DNA from: Candidatus Rifleibacteriota bacterium
GTDB taxonomy: Bacteria > Muiribacteriota > Ozemobacteria > Ozemobacterales > Ozemobacteraceae
NCBI GenBank assembly: GCA_015232575.1
Contig: JADFZL010000001.1
Coordinates: 372,001-436,000, forward strand
DNA length: 64,000 bases
Reading direction: 5' to 3'
The notes below the pieces were generated by a model, which saw only the letters and a list, made by a program, of their open reading frames with translations, ran no database searches and was not told the DNA's origin. Positions 41,120 through 49,099 of the stretch are shown here, piece by piece; position 1 is the stretch's first letter, and each line of letters starts with the position of its first letter. The position numbers and the translations under genes were made by a program.

Positions 41120-42475
41120 TTATTGGCTGATTCTCCCAATGCCACCAGATATGGGATGATCACGCAAAGAGACTTTTTGATGAAAGTAAGTTTGAAAGAA
41201 TGCCGTAGTTGCAAAATTTATCAATGGCGTAGATGATTCAAAAAGACTTGAAAGTATCCTTTTGGTTATGTTGGGTATAGAAAAGAACTTTCTCTGAAGT
41301 TTCCAATAGTCATTCTCCAATTGTCGCGGAGTGAAATGTTTGGGCTTGAAGACAACGTGAGACAAGTCATAAATTGACCAGTCGGTTGTACTTATTCGTC
41401 CCTCATTGCGCATTTCTTCGAAAAGAACGGTTCCCGGAAGAGGGGTGAGAATCCAGAAGTAGGCCATCCTGATCTTGTTCTTCTTGAGAAATTCCAGGGT
41501 TTTGATCATGACCTCAGGGGTATCTTCGTCAAACCCGAAAATTATGCTGGGGAAAGCTCCCACACCTGCTTTGTGAAGTCTGGCAAAAAGTTCTTCATAC
41601 ATGTCTGTTTGATTGAAGCCTTTGTTAACCTGGGAGAGATTAGATTTATTTAACGATTCGATTCCGATTAATGCACTGAAACACCCAGCTTTGGCCATAA
41701 GTTCAATTAAATCCGGATTTCTCAGAATAGTAGTGCTGATTTGCGAAAACCAGCGAAGGGAATACGCTGCCAGTTCACGAAAAAATTCCCGGCTGTACTC
41801 AGGCTTACAGACTATATTGTCATCGACAAAGAAATACTCTTCGGCACCTGTTCTTTTAATTTCTTCAAGAACATTGCCCACTGGTTTGAATCGATAACTT
41901 TTTCCAAAATATCGTGTTACTGAACAGAACTTACATCCCATCGGACAGCCGCGGGTTGTAAATAAAGGCATTTGAGGAAATTTTCTTCCGATGGGTTTCG
42001 GATAAATTGACATATCCAGTTTTTCCCAGGCCGGGATGATAAGTTTTTCAAGCGAAGGAAGAGCCTCTGCTTTGTATTCCTTTTTTAGACAACCATTTTC
42101 TGCATCTTCCAGGATGATCTGCCAAAGATCTTCTGCTTCACCAATGGCAATAGAATCAGAATGGTTTTTCACTTCATCAGGCATAACGGTTGGATGCATG
42201 CCACCAATTATTACCCTGACACCTTTTTCCCTGAAGCGGTCAGCAATTTGATATGCGCGTGCCGCTTGAATAGTCATGGTGGTGATGCCCACAAGATCGT
42301 AAGAAATATCGAAATCTATGTCTTCGACAATGTCATTTACAACTTTCAATTGATGTTTTTCAGGAGTCAGACGTGCCAGTATGGCCAAAGCAAGAGGCGG
42401 AAGAAAAGCCTTCCTATACTTGATTACATTGCCATTATGATCACATCGGGATGGATTTACAAGAAGAATCTTCAT
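41120..42475 (-). CDS. Cobalamin-type radical SAM enzyme (first of the operon)
   Basis: The 451-residue protein has a clear B12-binding-type domain (ILLVNPSRCDHNGNVIKYRK, LVGITTMTIQAARAYQIAD, IIGGMHPTVMPDE) and a radical SAM core with FTTRGCPMGCKFCSVTRYFG (C-x3-C-x2-C). FFVDDNIVCKPEYSREFF and ALIGIESLNKSNL are motifs of the Elp3/MiaB-like B12 subgroup that includes lipid and hopanoid methylases and cyclases. GAGGGC precedes ATG 42475. It follows the acyltransferase/cyclic-nucleotide-binding gene by 50 bases. A methylation, cyclisation or ring-contraction step on a lipid-like substrate is the best family-level guess; the substrate is unknown. Confidence 0.92.
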   Translation of the reverse strand: MKILLVNPSRCDHNGNVIKYRKAFLPPLALAILARLTPEKHQLKVVNDIVEDIDFDISYDLVGITTMTIQAARAYQIADRFREKGVRVIIGGMHPTVMPDEVKNHSDSIAIGEAEDLWQIILEDAENGCLKKEYKAEALPSLEKLIIPAWEKLDMSIYPKPIGRKFPQMPLFTTRGCPMGCKFCSVTRYFGKSYRFKPVGNVLEEIKRTGAEEYFFVDDNIVCKPEYSREFFRELAAYSLRWFSQISTTILRNPDLIELMAKAGCFSALIGIESLNKSNLSQVNKGFNQTDMYEELFARLHKAGVGAFPSIIFGFDEDTPEVMIKTLEFLKKNKIRMAYFWILTPLPGTVLFEEMRNEGRISTTDWSIYDLSHVVFKPKHFTPRQLENDYWKLQRKFFSIPNITKRILSSLFESSTPLINFATTAFFQTYFHQKVSLRDHPISGGIGRISQ

Positions 42476-42525
42476 GAAGTGCCCTCTAAAATTATTTTTT
42501 GGTTTTCAAAAAAGGCAAATACCAA

Positions 42526-44508
42526 TCAGGACATGGGTTTGTCACAAAGAGCCAGAACAGCATTTGCTAAACCTGCAGTAATCTCAAGTGCATGTTGCTT
42601 TGAAAGAGTGTGTTTTTTGCAATGAGAATCAAAAGCCAGTTTCAAGTGTCTTGCAAAATCATTGAGCCTGTCGCGACCTGCTTTTTTTTCGCAAATGATA
42701 AAGTCGATCCAGCCGGCAAAACTTCCTAATATATTCAATTCGAGCATCTGAAGAATTGGAAATTCATATCCTTCGTCTTTCAGCTTTTTTCTTATCGCTA
42801 CCTGAATTTTTTCGTATCCCTTTTCGACCTTACCAGTTGTGTTATAATCGCTGATGATCGACCGAAAAGCAGCTTCAAGATTTTCAAACTGTGAACTGTC
42901 AATGTCCATCATTTCCTTAGAATCGGATGTTGGTGACCAGCCTAATGCTGCCGCCAATCGGTTAGTGGTTTCACGAATTCTCCTTGCGATAAGTCTGGCA
43001 AAATTCATCAGGAGCTTCTGCCCAAGGATCGGATAGGCTTGTACTAGTTTATCAAGGGTGTAGCGGCTTATTTCATACGCTTCAGTTACTACAAGTGAGC
43101 TTACATCGGCGGATCTTGGACACATATCAATAAGTGCAAGTTCTCCAACGATATCCCCAGGTCTGACTTTTGTTATCAAAGGAGTTTGCATCTGGCCTTT
43201 TGCATTAGAGCCATGAAGAACTTCAAATTCGCCTGAAATAACCAGATATGCCGCACCTGGCGGATCGCCAGTCTTGAAAATTGTTTCTCCAGGCAGAATT
43301 TTTTTTGTTGGGAGGAGGTCGAGAAGTATTGTGAGTTCAATTGGTTGAAGACCATGAAAAAGCTCCGTTGAATCGTCGCTGATCGGAAATCTTTTCTCCT
43401 GAAGGATGAAATGAGTTTGTTCAACCCGTTCCGTCATAAGTTGTACAAGATTTTTCATGAGATTTATAGCCAAGGTCGGGTCTGTTGTTTTAATTCGGTC
43501 AATGCAGTATTCATCTATGATGGAAATTTTTCCAGCTATCAGACAGACAATGTCTGACGTTCTTTTACCACTTTCGACATGGGATATTTCTCCGAAGACA
43601 TCGCCTGGACCGTATGTTCCGCGCCTTAGACAAAGTGCACCTTCGGTGGTTTGTTCGGAAAATACTCCGGCGAGAACTAGAAAAATATTTTGTTTTGTAT
43701 CTTTGGTAAAAACCTTATCATTAGGTTTTGTAATTAAAGATGTCGTCTGCTCAATTATCCTGGAAATTTCTGTTGCAGTCATACCTTCAAAAATCTCGCT
43801 TGCAGGTGTTGCCGAAATATTGGAAATTCTCGTTGCCAAATGACGCCATGAATCATCAGTCATTGATGACGGAAGCATGCAGGATAAAAATTCGGAAAAA
43901 CCTGCAATCATAGCCTGGGCATTCGAATTATAGCTTATTTCCGGGGAAGTACCATGTTTTTGGTGAATTCGTGTAAAAACTGAATTGATCTGTCTGATAT
44001 ACCGTACATCGGTTAACAGAAACATTGGAATTCCGTGTAGTCCGTTTAAAGTCCGAAAATTATCGGTGTACCGCCGAAACCCCATATATTCAAAAATTCT
44101 TATTAAAGAGGGCTGACAAAAAGCAATAATACATTGAACGTTGTCGGAAAATATTTTTTCGAACGCTGAAAAAAACAATTCTTTAAAAACAATTGTTCTG
44201 GATGCTTCAGGTCGAATGAAAAAACTGTGAACAAAAACAATAGATGATCTTGCAAAAATCGATAGGAATTTTTCCAGGGAAAGCAATTCAAAAAAATCTT
44301 CTGAAAAACCAGTATCCAGAGAATTCATTGATATTGTTGCCAGAATTTGTCCTTTTTCGTCAGATGCGAAAAAATGCTCTCCCTTTTCATCTTGATTAAT
44401 ATCGAAAACACTTTTGGACGGTATATTGCCGGCTATTTCGCTTCTGAATGAATAAACAAGCTTATTTTCTTCCAGAGAGGATGAACTTGTGATTCTGAAT
44501 TCGCCCAT
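42526..44508 (-). CDS. Acyltransferase-like protein with two cyclic-nucleotide-binding domains
   Basis: Translation is taken from ATG 44508, seven bases after GGAGG. The longer frame to 44562 would begin within a few bases of the predicted transcript start. The 660-residue product has an N-terminal GNAT/FeeM-like domain (about 10-170; LVYSFRSEIAGNIPS, VHSFFIRPEASRTIVFKELF, PSLIRIFEYMGFRRYTDN). A first, degenerate cyclic-nucleotide-binding domain follows at about 250-345 (GTYGPGDVFGEISHVESGKR), then a second, intact one at about 385-500 (GDIVGELALIDMCPRSADV). The C-terminal 150 residues are helical and unclassified. It is the first gene of the operon, so expression of the radical SAM genes follows it. 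Confidence 0.8.
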   Translation of the reverse strand: MGEFRITSSSSLEENKLVYSFRSEIAGNIPSKSVFDINQDEKGEHFFASDEKGQILATISMNSLDTGFSEDFFELLSLEKFLSIFARSSIVFVHSFFIRPEASRTIVFKELFFSAFEKIFSDNVQCIIAFCQPSLIRIFEYMGFRRYTDNFRTLNGLHGIPMFLLTDVRYIRQINSVFTRIHQKHGTSPEISYNSNAQAMIAGFSEFLSCMLPSSMTDDSWRHLATRISNISATPASEIFEGMTATEISRIIEQTTSLITKPNDKVFTKDTKQNIFLVLAGVFSEQTTEGALCLRRGTYGPGDVFGEISHVESGKRTSDIVCLIAGKISIIDEYCIDRIKTTDPTLAINLMKNLVQLMTERVEQTHFILQEKRFPISDDSTELFHGLQPIELTILLDLLPTKKILPGETIFKTGDPPGAAYLVISGEFEVLHGSNAKGQMQTPLITKVRPGDIVGELALIDMCPRSADVSSLVVTEAYEISRYTLDKLVQAYPILGQKLLMNFARLIARRIRETTNRLAAALGWSPTSDSKEMMDIDSSQFENLEAAFRSIISDYNTTGKVEKGYEKIQVAIRKKLKDEGYEFPILQMLELNILGSFAGWIDFIICEKKAGRDRLNDFARHLKLAFDSHCKKHTLSKQHALEITAGLANAVLALCDKPMS

Positions 44509-44568
44509 ATCGCTGCCTCCATAGCTACCTTTGTTTTCATTCGAAAAATTAGATCCAGCCATTAAGAG

Positions 44569-44597
44569 ATTATATGATTGTTTTCGGAAAAAGACAA
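44569..44597 (-). promoter_or_regulatory. Sigma-70 promoter of the radical SAM/acyltransferase operon
   Basis: On the minus strand TTGTCT (44597-44592), a 17-base spacer and a perfect TATAAT (44574-44569). Transcription should start near 44562, leaving about 54 leader bases before ATG 44508 with GGAGG. The promoter also shows that the upstream pseudopilin gene is a separate unit. Confidence 0.65.
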
Positions 44598-44674
44598 GAA
44601 AAAACTCTTTTTACCAGCAATAACCGGATTTTGATAGAAGTGTTGGCGAGTAGCTGCATTTGGCAGTTGAAATA

Positions 44675-45550
44675 TTACCACTGGTACCAGTAAGAAACTG
44701 TGGCTTTCTGACCGGATGAATTCATAATGTCGTAAAATTGTCCGGAATGCTGGAGGCTCTCTTCGGTCGCTTTGATTGAGAGGCCGGTTGCTTCGACATA
44801 AGCTGAGGGGAAAATGTTTCCGGAACCGTCTAAGGATGTTGCCCATTTTTCAACCATTACGTTTTCAAGCAGACCGGTTGCTGTGTTATGTGAAAAAGAA
44901 AGCACCATTGTTGCTTCATTTGAAGATTCAACCGGAAGATAGAAATCTTTAAAATATCTGTTCCATTCTACAGGTGTAGCCGTGGAAAACTCGAATAATT
45001 CCACATCTACAGACCTTGTTGCTTTTACAGTGATAAGATCTGTTACAGTATCAGGTTTAAACCAGAAACTCAGAATATATGTTGCTGGTGCCTGAAGATT
45101 GGGTATAGTCTGAAACAGAACATTTTCATCCACTCTCCACCCATCTGGAATACCATTATCTGGAGTAATGTCCCCATGATTTTCGACTTCATCCAATGAT
45201 GTTCCGTCGTCAATCTCAAAAGATGGATTTTTTACATGGTTATAGACAATGCGCCATGAAGGAAGATTTGGAATGCTGAAAGCAGCAGTAGCACGTGAAA
45301 AACGAACTTGCGGATAATTATCAGCAAGTGATTTTATTAACAGCAATGGATCGGATTGATTCAACAATTCAGGATTTTCAGCTGAAGCTGACGCAATTCC
45401 CTTGCGGATGTTTTTCAAATCCTGCAAGAGAATGTCTTCAAAAAGTCGCTTCTGAAGGTTTGAATTGTCAGGAATCGCAATCATTGACTGCAAGACAATG
45501 ACTGCAAAAAAGACGATCAGGAAAATAATTATGTTGCCCTTGCGATCCAT
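44675..45550 (-). CDS. Pseudopilin-like protein without Glu5
   Basis: The 291-residue product opens with MDRKG followed by a hydrophobic helix NIIIFLIVFFAVIVLQSMI, which matches a type IV prepilin leader cut after Gly5. The residue at +5 of the mature protein is Phe instead of Glu, as in GspK-like tip pseudopilins. From about 100 on, the globular part (NHVKNPSFEIDDGTSLDEVE, then GIPDGWRVDENVLFQT and YILSFWFKPDTVTDLITVKA) looks like a jelly-roll carbohydrate-binding-type beta sandwich. It is divergent from a second pseudopilin gene. Likely a minor component of a type II secretion- or pilus-like machine, perhaps exposing a ligand-binding domain. No assembly ATPase is nearby. Confidence 0.65.
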   Translation of the reverse strand: MDRKGNIIIFLIVFFAVIVLQSMIAIPDNSNLQKRLFEDILLQDLKNIRKGIASASAENPELLNQSDPLLLIKSLADNYPQVRFSRATAAFSIPNLPSWRIVYNHVKNPSFEIDDGTSLDEVENHGDITPDNGIPDGWRVDENVLFQTIPNLQAPATYILSFWFKPDTVTDLITVKATRSVDVELFEFSTATPVEWNRYFKDFYLPVESSNEATMVLSFSHNTATGLLENVMVEKWATSLDGSGNIFPSAYVEATGLSIKATEESLQHSGQFYDIMNSSGQKATVSYWYQW

Positions 45551-45656
45551 AGTCTATTATTATATATTATCATCGAAGTTTTGTGAATATCTTTTTTTGG
45601 ACTGTTCGCTATGATACACGCAAATAATGCAGGGGCTTCTGCCAGGAGATGTACTA

Positions 45657-46151
45657 TTGCATAAAGGTTCCACGATTATTGAAATGCTTGTTGCTACAGC
45701 ACTGCTTCTTCTGTTTGCAGTTGTTGCGTTTACTCCACAGGAAATTACCCAGCGGCGACAGCAGGAAGAAGACCTCCGAATTGCCCTGAAAGATATGCGT
45801 TCGGCAATTGACAGGTATCATGCTGAAAAAGGGCAGCTTCCAACTTCAATTAATACTCTTATCACCACAAAATCATCTGACGGTGGGTGTTTTCTGCGAA
45901 GTTTTCCGCTGAACCCTTTTACCGCAAGCACTCAATGGTCAATACGTGCCACAGATGTTAATGAATTGGCCGCCGCTCTACCTGAAGGTGGCTGGACATT
46001 TATAACCAGACCTGGAGCTACTCTTCCTTTTGATGCCGGAATATCAAATATACGTGTTCCGGCATCAAAAGCCACAAGTGTTTCTGGAATGATATACGAA
46101 TTCGACGCAGACTTTAAAGGATTGAATGGGGTTCCATATTTCAAGTGGTAG
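45657..46151 (+). CDS. GspG/PulG-like pseudopilin
   Basis: I place the start at TTG 45657, eight bases after AGGAG. This gives the short leader MHKG and mature STIIEMLVATALLLLFAVVA with Glu at +5, the hallmark of class III prepilins. An upstream ATG at 45627 would add ten residues and has no ribosome site. The 164-residue protein continues with RRQQEEDLRIALKDMRSAID, then RYHAEKGQLPTSINTLI and a C-terminal GLNGVPYFKW, the pattern of GspG-like major pseudopilins. It is cleaved by prepilin peptidase and assembles in the inner membrane. The divergent neighbour encodes a Glu5-less pseudopilin, so the two may be subunits of one system. Confidence 0.8.
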   Translation: MHKGSTIIEMLVATALLLLFAVVAFTPQEITQRRQQEEDLRIALKDMRSAIDRYHAEKGQLPTSINTLITTKSSDGGCFLRSFPLNPFTASTQWSIRATDVNELAAALPEGGWTFITRPGATLPFDAGISNIRVPASKATSVSGMIYEFDADFKGLNGVPYFKW

Positions 46152-46249
46152 TTTCGCAAATTCCTATCAAAAAAAAATATTTGTAACAATTCAGATTGTT
46201 GGAGGGTAAGTAATGTTAGATTAGCGAAAAACTTCAAAAGGAGAATCAT

Positions 46250-47113
46250 ATGAAAAAGCTTATTATTTTATCATTAGCGTTTCTGGTGGTGTTTTTGTCG
46301 ACGGTTTCTGCAAATCCATTCGATGACAAAGCTTCCGTCTGGGATCTGGGACTAGCCACAGTGCCAAATTATTTGACCATACAATCGGACTACGCTCTTA
46401 TAGAGAAAACTAAATCTGCTAATAATATAGATGATTTCATCAGCCTTGCAGAAAAATGTTACGACCCGTTAAATGCTGATAAGATTCTTGTCCTGGCTGC
46501 TAAAGTGGCTAAATCAGAAACTGATTTTCACAAGCTGTATGAAAGATGCTATAGTCATTCCGCGAAACAAGTAATAATTGACATGGCTACTGACTACGAA
46601 ATTTCCCCGATCCTTAATCCTGCATCAAAAAAGACAGATACTGCCTCAAATGCTCCCAAGGATATTCCGTGTATTCACGCTTATTATATTTGTAAAGATA
46701 CTGCCGTAAAAATGCCCCCAACCATGAGCGCAAGTGAAGCCGCAAATGTTAAAGTAAAAATGATGAACACAAAGAACCTTGACGAAGCGATAAAAATGGC
46801 TAGAAAGGCTGATGATTCGAAAAGAGACGCGTATTTGTACTATGCTTTTTATCAATCTAAAAATGGTTATGACGCGGTTAGATTAGCTAGTAACGCTTTA
46901 TCATTTGAGAATAAAGACGCATTTCTTAAAGCTGGTGCCTATGACGCAAATTCGGTTTCTGAAATTTTCGCGCTGGCTAATGCGGCTTCCTCAGATGAAA
47001 GTCGAAAGTACATTCTTAATCAGGGGGTCTTGAAGTTTGGAAATAGAATTCATTCTGAGTGGGATCGCTATAAAAGCATGTCAAAGTTTGTCCATTCAGT
47101 TATTTTTCAATAG
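46250..47113 (+). CDS. Exported helical protein of unknown function
   Basis: The 287-residue product has a signal peptide (MKKLIILSLAFLVVFLSTVS, cut after SAN) and a mostly alpha-helical remainder with loosely repeated units (NNIDDFISLAEKCYD, SETDFHKLYERCYSHSAK, NLDEAIKMARKADDSKRDAY, NSVSEIFALANAASSDES). The units look like short SLR/HEAT-type helical repeats of about 30 residues. Cysteines in the first half may form disulfides. AAAAGGAG precedes the ATG. It follows the pseudopilin gene by 98 bases on the same strand, and an inverted repeat lies 140 bases downstream. Not recognised. Confidence 0.65.
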   Translation: MKKLIILSLAFLVVFLSTVSANPFDDKASVWDLGLATVPNYLTIQSDYALIEKTKSANNIDDFISLAEKCYDPLNADKILVLAAKVAKSETDFHKLYERCYSHSAKQVIIDMATDYEISPILNPASKKTDTASNAPKDIPCIHAYYICKDTAVKMPPTMSASEAANVKVKMMNTKNLDEAIKMARKADDSKRDAYLYYAFYQSKNGYDAVRLASNALSFENKDAFLKAGAYDANSVSEIFALANAASSDESRKYILNQGVLKFGNRIHSEWDRYKSMSKFVHSVIFQ

Positions 47114-47253
47114 TAAATGTCATTAAACGAAATCTTAAATTTTCCCCTTCAATTTGAAAGAATGAAAACCCATCAGCAAAATTTAAGGGTTGTAAGCAAG
47201 GTCGCCGAATCGAGTTCGTGAACCTTTGGACTGCTCTGTTACATTTGGTTACA

Positions 47254-47297
47254 AGTCAGAGAGGGCTTGCTTGAAGAGGACTTCCACCTCTCTGACT
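47254..47297. repeat. Inverted repeat, 11-bp arms
   Basis: AGTCAGAGAGG (47254-47264) pairs with CCTCTCTGACT (47287-47297) around a 22-base loop. It may end or protect the upstream transcript; no poly-T tract follows. Confidence 0.6.
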
Positions 47298-47319
47298 AAT
47301 TGCACTTTCACGCGCACCC

Positions 47320-47345
47320 AGATTTCTCCATTCGGTCGAGATGAC
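47320..47345. repeat. REP-like element, half copy
   Basis: The right arm (AGATTTCTCCATTCGGTCGA then GATGAC) is present without a left arm. Family described at 21835. Confidence 0.75.
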
Positions 47346-47405
47346 AACGAATCGTTACTGATGGCGGCCCATTTAGATGCGACAGGGCATGAATGTACAA
47401 AATGT

Positions 47406-47450
47406 AATTTGCGGTATCCAGGCTTGCGAGGCACCCGGATACCGCAAATT
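47406..47450. repeat. Inverted repeat, 14-bp arms
   Basis: AATTTGCGGTATCC (47406-47419) and GGATACCGCAAATT (47437-47450) form a perfect 14-bp stem with a 17-base loop (AGGCTTGCGAGGCACCC, itself partly self-complementary). No T-run follows. It lies between two convergent genes and could terminate or block either transcript. Confidence 0.7.
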
Positions 47451-47592
47451 TAATCAACGAAACGAATGTTTGTCAGAATGAATATCTGTATTTTTGCAAA
47501 ACCTGCATCAAATCACAACTCATTTTTTTTTGCATAACATTGAATTCCAACAAATAATCGTTCTATTGAATTTAATGGGCAGTGAGTTTATT

Positions 47593-48843
47593 TCACCCGA
47601 ATGGCTGGTAGAGTTCTCTGATGCCTTGTAAGAAAATATCTACGATTTCGGAGTATGGGACCTTCAGTTCTTCAGTTGCAATTTTCAGAAAGATTCCGAC
47701 TTCGCCGTCTGCGAGCTTTCTGTCTCTGACGATAATCGGAAATAGTTCTCTGACAAGATCTCTGGTGCGCTGCGGATAAAATTCCATAATCTTCTGCGCT
47801 GATTTGGTCATCATTTCGTAAACATTGTTCTTGTTAAGTTCTTCGAGATATGCTGGCGGCCAGTGAACATATTGCGCAAGGACATTGATGAGATAGTTGT
47901 ATTCATCTTCCTTACGTTCATCCTGAGCTGAAAGGAGCAACATTCCGGCAGATGCAAGGAACATCAGCTCGGTTTCTTCCTGTTCATCAAATGGCGCTTT
48001 CTTGATAAGATACAGAATATCGTTCATGTGCTTTTCAAGATCAGCATCATGCGGGAATGCCTTTGCAGAACCTTTTAGAATCGTCTGCCAGAGTTTTGAT
48101 TTCGAGAATTCCATCAGGGCTTTAATTCTGATCGGATTCGCCGGATGAGTAGCAGAAACATAGGATGGATGCTCACGCATTTCAGCATAAGTTAAATCTG
48201 CAATTCTCACCATATTTTCAAAGCTGAGGTCAAAATATTTTTCATCAAGTGCGGATGAAAGCTTAAACAGACCTCTAACCGAAGTTTCCAGATCACTGCA
48301 CGCAAGCAATCCGATTCTGTCGGCTGAAATTTCGCAGAGCTTACTCCAGACGTCGTAAAGCTTCTGAAGCAGCGGTGGAAGATTTTCATACGCCGGATAT
48401 ACATACTGAATAACTCTTGTTACATAAGCATGTTTGAAAATCAGATGTCCAATTTCATGTCCAATAATAAATTCCAGCTCAGGCAGTGAAACCTTCTCTA
48501 TGAGCCCACGATTGATAATTACAATATGTGGCTTTCCTTTAATGCTGCTCAATATTGATGATGAATTGAATTCTGCATCATTTGACACGTAGAATTCTAT
48601 TTCTTTTTCTGAGTATCCGAGCATTTCAGATATTTTGGCACAGACATGATAAACCTGTCCACCAAATGCTTTGTTTATTGGAAGCGAATATCCACGCATG
48701 TAAAAAGGCAGATAGTTGTCAGGAGACTCTTTCTCCTTGAATTCAATCAACCCGTTGATGATCTTCAGATTAAATGAATCTTCGAAGAATTTCAGCAGTG
48801 CACCTTCTTCCTTAACCTGAACTGCAGAAAACAGTCTTTTCAT
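47593..48843 (-). CDS. M48-like metalloprotease with TerB-like C-terminus
   Basis: The 416-residue protein lacks a signal peptide. Residues about 90-240 are an M48 peptidase domain with IIGHEIGHLIFKH (H129, E130, H133 of HExxH) and the third-ligand motif CEISADRIGLLACSD (E171, D175). Two short-segment membrane helices usual in HtpX are absent, so it is probably cytoplasmic. The C-terminal 140 residues (EETELMFLASAGMLLLSAQD, then DERKEDEYNYLINVLAQY) resemble the TerB/DjlA-like helical domain. The combination protease-TerB-like is known in uncharacterised proteins, but no function is established. It is monocistronic, convergent with the exported helical protein. Confidence 0.8.
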   Translation of the reverse strand: MKRLFSAVQVKEEGALLKFFEDSFNLKIINGLIEFKEKESPDNYLPFYMRGYSLPINKAFGGQVYHVCAKISEMLGYSEKEIEFYVSNDAEFNSSSILSSIKGKPHIVIINRGLIEKVSLPELEFIIGHEIGHLIFKHAYVTRVIQYVYPAYENLPPLLQKLYDVWSKLCEISADRIGLLACSDLETSVRGLFKLSSALDEKYFDLSFENMVRIADLTYAEMREHPSYVSATHPANPIRIKALMEFSKSKLWQTILKGSAKAFPHDADLEKHMNDILYLIKKAPFDEQEETELMFLASAGMLLLSAQDERKEDEYNYLINVLAQYVHWPPAYLEELNKNNVYEMMTKSAQKIMEFYPQRTRDLVRELFPIIVRDRKLADGEVGIFLKIATEELKVPYSEIVDIFLQGIRELYQPFG

Positions 48844-48996
48844 ATTTTTCCTTTCAGTGATATCGGGAATAACTGGTTCAGGTAATATATCGGCAGATAT
48901 GTTATAATCTCAAAATTATGTTTACTGAAATTTTGCCAAATGCTTGAAAATAATATAAAATGGTTAAAACAATTTCTGGCATGGAAGGTGTGAGCG

Positions 48997-49060
48997 TTTT
49001 ACCACGGATAACACGGATTTTCACGGAATAATGGGTTTAAGTTAACATGCTCACGTTATC
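48997..49060. repeat. Degenerate intergenic repeat phrase, second copy
   Basis: TTTTACCACGGATAACACGG, then ATTTTCACGGAAT, and later GTTAACATGCTCACGTTATCC. The word order matches 7645-7680 (CCACGGA, ACACGGATTT, TAACAT-CTC, TTA-CC). Confidence 0.5.
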
Positions 49061-49099
49061 CTGGCTTGTTATCAATTTTTAATTAATGGAGAAAGTATT

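Larger units (their letters stand above)
47114..47592. other. Intergenic region with inverted repeats
   Basis: These 479 bases contain three elements, listed separately: an 11-bp inverted repeat at 47254-47297, half of the REP-like element at 47320-47345, and a 14-bp inverted repeat at 47406-47450. Reading frames through them are short and repetitive, and no gene is called. Confidence 0.6.

Noticed and set aside
44509..44562. Longer start of the acyltransferase/cyclic-nucleotide-binding protein
   Set aside because: ATG 44562 would sit at the predicted transcription start; ATG 44508 has a clear GGAGG.
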